Part shown: positions 47,057-56,372 of the stretch, one piece after another | Layout: each line of letters starts with the position of its first letter | Position numbering within the stretch: the stretch's first letter is position 1 | Program-made: the position numbers and the translations under genes | The notes under the pieces: generated by a model | Told to the model about the DNA's origin: nothing | Databases searched by the model: none | Seen by the model: only the letters and a program-made list of their open reading frames with translations | Assembly (NCBI RefSeq): GCF_030253575.1 | Contig: NC_080560.1 | Span: 36,466,001-36,530,000 of the forward strand | Reading direction: 5' to 3' | DNA from: Rhododendron vialii | Lineage: Eukaryota; Streptophyta; Magnoliopsida; Ericales; Ericaceae | DNA: 64,000 nt

Positions 47057-48671
47057 ATGGATATCTCAGGCACCAAATTATCCTACCCAGAATGTGCTGG
47101 AGACCATTTTGACAGGGCAAAAGAGGTACAGGCTTTTGATGATTCGAAAGCCGGAGTCAAAGGGCTAATTGATGCCGGAGTGGTAAAAGTCCCAACGATA
47201 TTCATTCGCCCGCAGGATGAACTGTCTAAGGATTTGAAAAGTCCTCCGGTAGAGATGCAAGTGCCAGTCATTGATCTCGGGAACATTGGAGAACGTTATA
47301 GTCGGGAAAGAGTTGTGAGCGAAGTCCGGCGTGCGTCGGAGGAGTGGGGATTCTTTCAAGTCGTCAACCACGGAATTCCGTTGAATGTGCTGGAGGAAAT
47401 GATTGATGGAATAAGAATGTTTCACGAGGGTGACCCGGAGGTAAAGAGAGCGTTGTATTCGCGTGATCGGACGAAAAAAGTGAGATTTGAGAGTAACCGT
47501 GATTTTTACAGGTCAAAATATGTGAATTGGAGGGACACCTTGAACATCTCTATGCTTGGTTCTGACCATCTTGACCCTGAAGAAATTCCCAAAACTTGTA
47601 GGTATGTTGTTTCAATCTTTACTCCTTTTGAAGGACAAACTTTTCTTGATCCCTCTATTTATTATCAGGGAGCCCAATTAAACTGGGACAAAGTCTCGTT
47701 TGGACTGACCCGATGCATGAATAGATAGCAAACGAGTGTGAGTCAAACCCATGCCAAAGGCTTCATGAGGCCTCAGGTTGTCATTTGACTACCACTTCTT
47801 CTTTCCTTTTTTCCATACAAAAATGCAAAGCATACTATTATGATCTGCCATTACTTTAAACCATCCGTCTATTCGACATCGTAACAAAAGTAAAGCAACC
47901 ATTTGGTGTTCGGCGTATCGAAATTTGTATCGAGAACAATTTTCACCTCAATTGATCTAAATTTTATTGAAGGAGAATCAATTCCAGTGTTGCGCGGTCT
48001 TACATAGTCATGTTCGCAGGGCTTCTACAATCGAGTATATCAAGCACGTTACCTACCTGGGACATACTCTATTTGAGTTGTTATCAGAGGCTCTTGGCCT
48101 TGCACTTGACCACCTAGCCGCCCTCGAGTGTGCTAGAAGCGGCACTTTCGTCTGCCATTATTATCCAGCATGCCCAGAGCCAGAGCTGACTTTAGGAACT
48201 GGCAAGCACTCAGATCCTGTCTTCATCACTGTACTCCTACAAGACCAACTTGGAGGCCTCCAAGTCATGCATAAAAATAGATGGGTTAATGTTAAACCGA
48301 TTCCCGGAGGTTTGGTAGTTAACATTGGGGATCTTCTCCAGGTTTGTCCTACTAATTACTACTATAACTCATCAAGTATAATTAGATTCAGTCATGTTTC
48401 TGATTCTGTCCTTATTTTGACATAGATCATATCTAATGACAAGTTCAAGAGCGTTGATCATAGAGTGTTGGCAAATCGTGTTGGACCGAGAATTTCTGTG
48501 GGAAACTTTTTCACTGGGGTTTTTGATCCTCCAAAGGTCTACGGCCCTATAAAAGAATTGATATCAGAAGAAAATCCTCCTATATACAGGGATTTTACGG
48601 TAAGTGATTACATTGGAATTTTCTTTTCGAGGCCGCTTGACAAGCCTGGGCTCGACTATTTGAAGAAATAA
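47057..48671 (+). CDS. 2-oxoglutarate/Fe(II)-dependent dioxygenase, ACC oxidase homolog type (gene 3)
   Basis: Exons 47057-47601, 48020-48341 and 48426-48671 give a 370-aa protein; exons 2 and 3 have exactly the lengths (322 and 246 nt) seen in genes 2, 4 and 5. Motifs: [57 protein letters not shown], iron ligands H245, D247 (KHSDPVF) and H301 (VDHRVLAN), and R311-x-S313 ([10 protein letters not shown]). Residues 315-316 are Gly-Asn where the relatives have Ala-Cys or Ala-Ser, next to the cofactor motif, and VFDPP replaces VFVPP just after. Cytosolic enzyme of specialised metabolism by family; substrate unknown. Sister of gene 4. Intron 1 is 418 bp and has the empty site of the MITE found in gene 4. 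Confidence 0.9.
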
Positions 48672-48846
48672 CCCCAGTAGGAATTACAGGGATTGCGTTT
48701 CCACACACCACATTATGTAGTATATGAATAATGTTTCTGTACGGTTGTATTGTGATGACCTATGAATTGTTCCTTTCTACTACAGTAGTACTTTGTAATT
48801 CAAATTATATAAGCTGTTTTCTTGTTTTCTGGTACTTTATACGGAC

Positions 48847-48852
48847 AATAAA
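48847..48852 (+). terminator. Candidate polyadenylation signal of gene 3
   Basis: AATAAA 176 bp after the stop codon, within a block (TTTCTGGTACTTTATA, AATAAAACTA) conserved in the 3' region of gene 4. Confidence 0.45.
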
Positions 48853-48859
48853 ACTATCA

Positions 48860-49566
48860 ATGCATGCATTCTATTGGTCTTCTAAACGACTTGTTAAGAT
48901 AGATTTGCCTTCGCTACAATGCTTATGATTTTCATGGACGTCTATCTCCTAGCACTACTTGATCGAACGCCCCACAGAAGCATCACTAAATTGGTGGGTC
49001 CTTTGGAATCAGCTTGGATTGGGAGATTCCAGATGCTATTTTTGTGTAGAGGCTGATTTTCCTTGTTTGTAGACAGTTTTAGTGGATTAGTTTTGAAGCA
49101 AAAATTCAAAATATCCCCAAACTTTACACACTCAAAGTCTAGACTCCCAAACTTTCGAATAAACAAAGTTATCTACCGTTTTTCAAATAGACCATTTCTA
49201 TCAAATTCAGTAAAATTGATAACAAACAGAGAAAACCCAATAGTTCAAGCTTGTACCCAAGAAACGCAGGAAAACCCAATAGTTCTCTAACTTCAAGACC
49301 CATATCCTTGATCAAGTAATCCATCTTCTCTTGCAGCAATCCATGATTGTATTGCAGTACCTGGGGATGCTTCTTACTCATGATCAAAATGTCATTGCAA
49401 GTCAGCCCATAGTTCAAATACAGCCCAATTACCTGCTGAAAATTCTTGCAGTTGATTCTGGTATTTTCAAATCCTTTATTCTGTTTTTATACCCAATATT
49501 CACCAAAAATACCAACTTATAAGCAAGGTTCTTTTCAGAGGAAAGGATCAGAGATAGGGGAGCTTT

Positions 49567-49611
<45 letters not shown>

Positions 49612-50545
49612 CTTAGCGCCAGAAACTTTATCCTTCCCTATCCATTTCAGTAATAGCTTGCACAAATTGTACATCAATAGAATGACATGGAAATACTAGA
49701 GTCACTGGGTAGTTAAAACTGAGGACAGAGCAACTTCAGACGCTTTAGAAATTATCGAAACGGCCTTCCTTGAAAGAAGCAACGACTTCAATGTTACTGC
49801 AACCCACCACTGGATCAATCAACAAGACTAGAATTACGGATGGATATATCAACAAGACTAGAATTACGGATGGATCAATCAACAGTTGTAAATGTTATTA
49901 TGGATGGATCTATCCTTCAAATTTGAGAATTACTTCTGACCCAAATGCATTCTTCATCTACCTCTCCAAGAACTAGAACGCGAAAATACACAATGCCAAA
50001 AGCAGAGGCTCTCAAACATCCCCTTAAAATAGTATTAGTCATAAGTCTATGGCTTTTGGGCTTTCGTAGGGACCAATTCAATCACTGCTTTTCCTATCGA
50101 AACAATTCTTCTACCCTTTTCATTCTTCTTATGGAGTATCATAAAGGAGATAGAGGACAAATAAGCATTCCTCTGCATTGGAAAAAACGTAAAGAACTCC
50201 AGAGAAAAATACCTGAACAGGAGACTTTTTGAACTTCTAGAAGTGAAGGAGGGCAAAGAATTGAAGAAACTAAAAGAACGGAATAAAGCACCGACATTCA
50301 GCATCTTTGATACACCAGTAAAAACTTAGGTTTCCAAATGGATGAAGTGAACTCACAATTATGATACAAGGCCACGCCTTATGGGGGATACCACTCATTG
50401 CAAATTCTTCATGGAATTTAAAGATCGTCAAACTAAGAAAGAAATGTAACCCACAAGTGAAATATAAAATATGAAATTTTACAGACTGTTATTTTTCTTC
50501 ATTTCCCCCTTCAATTTTTTTTTGTTTTATAATGTTCATTCCCCT
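48860..50545. other. Intergenic DNA with LINE scrap and microsatellite
   Basis: 48995-49090 (AGATGCTATTTTTGTGTAGA, GCAGACAGTTTTAG-like) repeats 55258-55330 and is probably a piece of a LINE 3' end. A (GA)n run of about 20 units lies at 49569-49609. Two 31-37 bp direct repeats (CAACAAGACTAGAATTACGG) lie at 49818-49880. The 95-codon frame at 49945-50232 and its opposite-strand partner resemble nothing. Confidence 0.5.
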
Positions 50546-52079
50546 TCAAGATGCGGAATGACTGTTATTGAGACCTAAACCTTTGTTTTCAATCACGTGA
50601 AATAATGACAATGCTTCATCTATATGCCCGGTCTTGCAAAGCCCCCTTAACAACATAACATAAGTTTTACACTCGGGAGTTAGGCCCGCAAGTTCCATCG
50701 CATTGAGAAGTTCTCGACCAACCGTAAATCTACCAAGCCGAGAGATACCTGAGAAGATAGTGGTAAAAGTTGCAAGGTCAGGCTTCAAACCCCTTTGAGG
50801 GATTTCTCGAAAGAGACCGATGACCTCGTCTATTTTCATATTATCGCAAAACCCCCGGATTAAAATGAGGTACGAACCGTAGGTTGAATGCCCCTATCCA
50901 CCATGGTATTCATCACTCTCATTGCCTCATCCATCTAGCCTTGCAAACAATAGCCGTTCATTAAAGAATTGTATGTGATTATATTAGGATGCACACTTCT
51001 TTGAATCAAGCTTTCAAGTACTTCTTCTGCCGCATTTGTCTTCCCTTCCTTGGTAAGTGCATCGACCAAGACTTTGAATGTAATGATGTTCAGAGAAATA
51101 CCAATATCCAACATCTTTCCTAACACTCTTGTAGCCTCCTTCCATTGGCCACAACTACATAAGCCATGAATCAAAGAGTTATAAGTAACAACATTCGGGT
51201 GAACTCCTTTCTCTTTCATTTCGTAAAAAAGGTTCAAAGCATCATCCACCATTCTATCCTTGCAATGACTGTCAATGATCATGCTATACACCATTCTGTT
51301 AGGTTTACAACTTCCCTCATCCATGATCCTAAGCCACCTCACAGCCATTCCGGTGTTTCCCTTTTTGCAAAGCCCATCAATAATGGTTCCATACATAACC
51401 TCATTGGGCTCAGTTTCCCCCTTTCTCATTAATCTCTCGAATAACTCAACAGCTTCAGTAGTTTTATCTTCTAATATAAGTCCCTTTATCAGGGTAGTGA
51501 AGGTAGCTACATCAGGTGTATAACCGCGTTTGAAGATGCCACCTAACAAAGAGAACCCAAAACGACTCGATTCATGTGACAGCAACCGTTTATTACAATG
51601 TTCAAGGTATACAAATTTACCCGAGTGCCTAGTAAGTGGAAATTTTCAAAATGAGAAAGAGCCTCGACGTAATGACCCGTTTTCACAAGAGTCCCTAATG
51701 CTATATTGATGTCAAAAATGGGTGGGAAAGGTCGCATTTGGGAAATCCGATTGAGAAACTCTCGAGCTTCTTGGAGCTCGTTGGGTTTAACAGAGCTCTT
51801 TTTCCTCGACAGCGGTGGGTGTTTTGCTGGACTCGTAGTTGGAGAAATAGGGTTTTTAGAGTGAGAATGAATACGGAAGGAAACAATCTGAGAAGGGTGT
51901 GGAGGTAGAGAGAGAAGAATACCTCTTGGGAAATTAGAAGATTCAATGGGATTGGCTGCAGTGAAGACACCAATCCTCTCCATCCTCACGAATTCGAAAG
52001 CGAGTGGTGCTACTGGTACAGATTTAAAGCGAGTACAAATGGCTTTTTGGGTCTCAAAAAAATGATCGGAACCGCTCAT
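50546..52079 (-). pseudogene. P-class pentatricopeptide repeat (PPR) protein, pseudogene
   Basis: On the minus strand the likely original start is at 51983 (MERIGVFTAANPIE), with a Ser- and basic-rich presequence suiting an organelle protein; an extra in-frame ATG at 52079 lies inside the neighbouring foldback element. From about 51800 on, 35-residue PPR motifs follow in series, for example VMYGTIIDGLCKKGNTGMAV, YSMIIDSHCKDRMVDDALNL and VTYNSLIHGLCSCGQWKEAT. Lesions: a one-base frameshift near 51560 (after the NR of CCHMNRV), a stop at 50935 (YCLQG*, where QMDEA would be expected), and another frameshift near 50860, after which KIDEVIGLFREIPQRGLKP resumes. About ten PPR motifs remain, fewer than most RFL-type relatives. 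Such proteins bind organellar RNA; this copy is not expected to work. Confidence 0.85.
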
Positions 52080-52370
52080 TTTGTTTAGAATACTTTATTT
52101 ATAATCCTTGCAAAAAATAAACTCAATCCGGTACCGGTAAGGATGTTTACAAAACATCCAACTTTGCTTTAGAATTTAGGCATGAATTCTGTAACAAAGT
52201 TGAATGTTTTGTAAATGCTCTTACCGGTATCAAATTGAGTTTATTTTTTGCAAGGACTATAAACAAAGTATTTTAAACAAAATGAGCGGCTCCGATTATT
52301 TTTTTGTAACCCAAAACATGTCCAAAAAGGCATTTGTACGCACTGGTACAGACATAAATCTGTACCAGTA
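52012..52370. mobile_element. Foldback element overlapping the 5' end of the PPR pseudogene
   Basis: TACTGGTACAGATTTA at 52012 and its inverted copy TAAATCTGTACCAGTA ending at 52370 bound two ~150-bp inverted arms. The arms share AAAATGAGCGGCTCCGATTA (or its variant), TTGCAAAAAATAAACTCAAT and ACCGGTAAG. The centre is near 52185. A clear target duplication was not found. Confidence 0.75.
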
Positions 52371-52449
52371 TCATTTCTGTTCGAAAGCTTAGATTGGATA
52401 AATTGTACTGATGTCTCCTGAGTTTTTTGACGACAACCAATAACGCTAC

Positions 52450-52830
52450 CAGTAATGCTACCCACACAGATTTTGTGCAAAGATTTTTTTTGGGGCCCAC
52501 TACGGGTCCCACACAAATAATCCGAGCCGTTCATTAAATGTAAAACATTTTTTCAAGGGCCTCCACAAAAAAAATCAGCTCAATCCGATACTCATAGATG
52601 CTTGATTCAATCATTTAACTTTTCATTCGAATCTCAGGATAATGAAAAGTTAAATGATTGAATCAAAAGACTTATAGATATCGGATTGAGCTGATTTTTT
52701 GAGGGGGCCCTTGAAAAAACGTTTTACATTTAATGAACGGCTCGGATTATTTATATGAGATCCGTAGTGTGCCCCACACAAAATCTGTGCACACAATCTG
52801 TGCACAAAATCTGTGTGGGTAGCATTACTG
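52450..52830. mobile_element. Foldback MITE, Mutator-like, with 9-bp target duplication
   Basis: The element starts CAGTAATGCTACCCACACAG and ends with the exact inverted copy CTGTGTGGGTAGCATTACTG. It is flanked by TAACGCTAC at 52441-52449 and 52831-52839. A 9-bp duplication is the Mutator-family signature. The arms are almost the full half-length (~185 bp each), meeting near 52640 at TTTCATTCGAATCTCAGGAT. It has no coding capacity. Confidence 0.9.
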
Positions 52831-52889
52831 TAACGCTACGTCCCCCGCGTCTCATGCGGTGACCAGCTCACCTCACGGTAGGCCCCACC

Positions 52890-53300
52890 CCTTTTAAAAA
52901 AACGAATCAGCAGAAAACAAAACCTCGCAAAACCCACGTTCCGTTCTTCTGGTTCCAAAAGAGAGGGGGGAGAGAGAGAGGCGACGGAATAGCGACGACC
53001 ACCGCCGACGACCCCATCATCACCTCAGGCCACCACAGCGGCTCCACCTCCGGCGACCACCCCCACCACCTCTCGCAAAAACCTGCCTTTTTGCCCTAGA
53101 TTCAAATCGGCAGAGTAGGTACACTCTTTCCCTCTATCTGTGTGTTTGTCAGCCATAGCCCTAGAAATTGGGGGTTTCACTCTGATTAGGGTTAGCGCTG
53201 AATTGAAATTGGGGATTTCAGAACTTGTTTCGATTTCGATTTCCCTCGGATTAGGGTTAATTCTGTTTCACTCGATTTGAGAACTTGTTGCTCTTTTTGT
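52890..53300 (+). other. Leader-like GC-rich segment, possibly the 5' end of a lost gene
   Basis: This short GC-rich block (52980-53090, rich in CCACC and CGACGA) followed by CGGCAGAG^TAGGTAC-like sequence and a T-rich stretch with repeated TAGGGTT motifs looks like a plant 5' untranslated exon and first intron. No open frame or downstream exon follows. It could be a captured gene fragment or a remnant of a lost gene. Confidence 0.35.
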
Positions 53301-55070
53301 TTGATGGTTGGGGCGGGGGCAGTTACTTGTTAATCAAATACTTCAGGAAGTCTCTAACTGGGTTTGACTCCCCACCGTGTGCAAAACATTCTACTCAAAA
53401 AAGAGGGGGGCAAAAAAAGAGAGAGGCAAACTTGGATGAAAGTGGCGTTAATAAAAAAAGAGAGTGGCAAAATCAGCAGTCTAGTTTAAAGATCCAGATT
53501 AGTTTTTTAAATTAGTGTGAACAAATTTGTAAGTTCTTAGAACTACAGCTCCAACTTACGAGCATAATACATTTTAGAATCTCAACTACAATCAATGAGA
53601 ACCAGTGCAAAATTATGTATTTGAAATTGCGAATACATGCAAATACCCAATAGATAGAAATAATTAAAATCAATTCATTCAATTGTAACGAAAAAGATTC
53701 TTAGTCTTACTATCAATTCGAATAACAAATTCAAAACCTATGTATCAAAGAAGTTACTCGGTGCGGAGCTTCATCTCCCTATTAGACAAGGGATTTAGTC
53801 GGCCACAGATCGAGAAGACAAAGGCGCTTGAATTTGAAGAACGAATGAAAGACATGGAGCTTTTCTTTTAGATCCACTCTTGCCTCTCTCTATGCTTGCT
53901 AAAAAAGAGTAAGGCACCCTAAAATAAGTTTTGGAAAGCCTATTTATGGTTTTTGTAACGCAGCGGAATTCATAAGAGATTAGTTAGCGTACTAGTCCGA
54001 ACGAGATAAATAACTCGAGTCCACGAGAAAACCTTGCGTACAAAGAAAATAGAGAGAAACTTTGCAATATTATTGATAAGAAACTGAGCAAAACATTAGG
54101 TTTATAACCCTTTTATAGGGCGGAACTCAAAATCCTAATAATAATAAGCTGAAAAATAAAAAGTTTTTCCTAAAATTGAAAACGAGAAAGAAAAACAGGA
54201 CTTTTCCAAGAATTACAGTTTAAGAGTTATTAACGAATCAAGACTTTCCTGAAACGGCAAAGAAAGTAAATTGAAGACCTAAATAAAGAAATTTGGCCGA
54301 AAAATACTGGGGCTCACAACTTAGGATTGTGAGTCTTGACCGCAACAGGAAAATAAGTCAGCCCACCAAGTTTGGGCCTATTCCGAGCTCATCAGAATCT
54401 TGCCAAATCGGGTAATCAAGAATTAAACACCATTTGGGCTTCTGAGATTTGGCACGATCTAGCTGATCATAAAAAAATTGGGCCTCCACATGTTCTACAT
54501 CATTTTGACCTAAAAATTAGTACATAAAGATGCTAAAAAACGGAGAAATTTGGTCCCGATGGTCTGGACCAGAGCACGAATCGTCCGAACCATGACTGCT
54601 ATAAGCTATTCGCGCATTGAGGCCCCGTTCGTCCAGACAAAGGCCGGGCCGGTCCAGATCACATGTACTGCAAGTTCAGTTCTTCTTCAGGAGGTTCTAG
54701 TCCGGACCAGCAGTGCTGCAAACTTTTAGTTTTGACCCCTCTTTACTTCTCGGCTTTTTCTCTTTGCTCCTTATCACCTCTAACAACCTCCACTTTGCTA
54801 CTTTTCGCCTCCAATGGTCTCCAAGACTTGCTACGAATCCTAAACACAAAACATATTAAATAACAACGGAAAGGACAGCAAATCGTAAATTAAAGGGATT
54901 GAATGGGTGCTTTTCAGTTTTCACCAAGTTGGGATCTTTTTCTCACGACTAGTCTCTATCTTCTGAAGTTCATTGGGGCTCCAATTTCTGCAAGAATAAC
55001 TCTGTCAGGGCCTCGTTATTCAACCTCGGTTTGACTGCTTCTATCTACTACCTTTGGATGGAGACCGGAG
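53301..55070. other. Non-coding stretch, possibly old LTR sequence
   Basis: No gene can be supported. The segment GGGGGCAGTTACTTGTTAAT with AATACTT at 53315-53345 recurs at 57018-57045 in intron 1 of gene 4 and may be a SINE head. On the minus strand 54080-54130 has a TATAAAAGGG box and leader-like sequence; pyrimidine-rich GGTCC/GGACC blocks at 54555-54715 suggest a retroelement origin. Ends not found. Confidence 0.4.
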
Positions 55071-55490
55071 AGAAATGGGCGTATCTTCCAAAGGACTGGG
55101 CATGACTATTGGATGGAGAGAAATGGGCGTATCTTCCAAAGGACTGGGCATGACTCTGGTTCAGTTATTCGCCAAATCTTAGAAGAAGTCAAGGCCTGAG
55201 CAAGCTCATGGAGGAATGTGCCCAAGACTGTGGATAACCTCAACATCTGCCTCGATTGGGGGATTCTAGATGCTATTTTTGTGTAGAGATTTACAGTATT
55301 TTCCTGGTTTGCAGACAGTTTTAGATGTTTAGTTTTGCCTTTGAGTTGTATGGTTTTCATCTGGGCTCCTAGCCTCCTATGAGTCTTGTTTTTGTAGCTT
55401 AGGCTCTATTGTATCCTGTTCCAGAGCTTTCTCCCTGAATTCCATGGGCCTTGTCCCGTTAAAAAATTGCCTGGTTCCAAAAAGAAAAAA
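55071..55490 (+). mobile_element. LINE 3'-end remnant preceded by a short tandem duplication
   Basis: GAGAGAAATGGGCGTATCTT with CCAAAGGACTGGGCATGACT is present twice in direct order (about 55068 and 55116). After it, AGATGCTATTTTTGTGTAGA, TTTGTAGCTTAGGCTC and CCATGGGCCTTGTCCCGTTA up to an A-rich tail resemble the 3' untranslated end of a plant LINE; part of it recurs at 48995-49090. Confidence 0.5.
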
Positions 55491-55962
55491 TCGCAAGTAT
55501 TTTATCATATAAGCCGACAAATTATGCGCAATTATTTTATCATTTCATTAGAAAATTGTCATAATGCATTATTATAATTCTAGAAAGGAGGGAGTATAAC
55601 ATTTGGGCCAACCTCCCTGTGGATCAATTTCTGTATTTAACCCTTTTCTGCAACAAAAAGTAATGTGTCGTGCAGAACAAGTTACCGCAAGAAAGAGGAA
55701 AGACCTCAACCTATGAGAAGAGTGCCTTCCAGGAAATTTGTTTCCTAGAACATGTCTGATGTACATGTACAGAGATTGTTGCCCAAGTAAAGTTGACTTT
55801 GATTCTAGTATTATTAATCTCTGAAATTCATTGATGAATTGCCAAGTTACACTTTTTTTATTATTGTAACATTGAAGTGATAATATTGAGAATCTTTGAT
55901 GATAAGTATTGTGGACTTCAACTAATCCTCCTCCATCTTCTCCTCTTGAGTAGAACAAAGAA

Positions 55963-56028
55963 TGGATATCTCAAGCACCGAATTATCCTTTCCGGAGGGT
56001 GCTGGAGACCATTTTGAAAGTCCATAAT
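55963..56028 (+). pseudogene. Dioxygenase 5' fragment: leader plus 21 codons
   Basis: The leader from about 55770 (CCCAAGTAAAGTTGACTTTG, CTCCTCCATCTTCTCCTCT) and the first codons MDISSTELSFPEGAGDHFE match genes 3 and 4. The match ends sharply at CATTTTGA, after which a stop follows. Where genes 3 and 4 have GATTATAAA before the leader, this copy has GATGATAAGT, so its TATA box is also lost. It lies 345 bp upstream of the intact gene 4, a remnant of an extra tandem copy. Confidence 0.9.
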
Positions 56029-56314
56029 AGGCGGTGGTAGAAAAGTAGGGTTTTACACCGGTGGTGGATAGAATTTATTCTCTCTATTTGCTGTGTTTGG
56101 TTTGTGTTTTGAAAAATAGCAGGGGTAATAAGTGGAAAGAGATAGAGAGAAAAATGTTGGAAATAGGAGGAATCTAGGGGGAATTTTTTGAAAAATTCTT
56201 TTCAAAAACCAAAGAGAACAAGGCATAATCTTTCAAATAGGTTGATGAACTGTCAAGTTTCCTTATTATTATTAAAAAAAACCGTGAGAAATTTTTATTT
56301 TTCAGAAACGTGAT

Positions 56315-56320
56315 TATAAA
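56315..56320 (+). promoter_or_regulatory. Candidate TATA box of dioxygenase gene 4
   Basis: TATAAA 53 bp before the start codon, in the context GTGATTATAAACAGAGGACT shared with gene 3. Confidence 0.55.
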
Positions 56321-56372
56321 CAGAGGACTTCAACTCCTCCTCCTCCATCTTCTCCTCTGAATTGAACAAAGA

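Noticed and set aside
49945-50304. 95- and 85-codon frames on opposite strands
   Set aside because: No recognisable domain, overlapping on both strands, no splice context or promoter.
52890-53300. First exon of a functional gene
   Set aside because: No start codon with a lasting frame and no downstream exon; kept only as a leader-like segment with low confidence.
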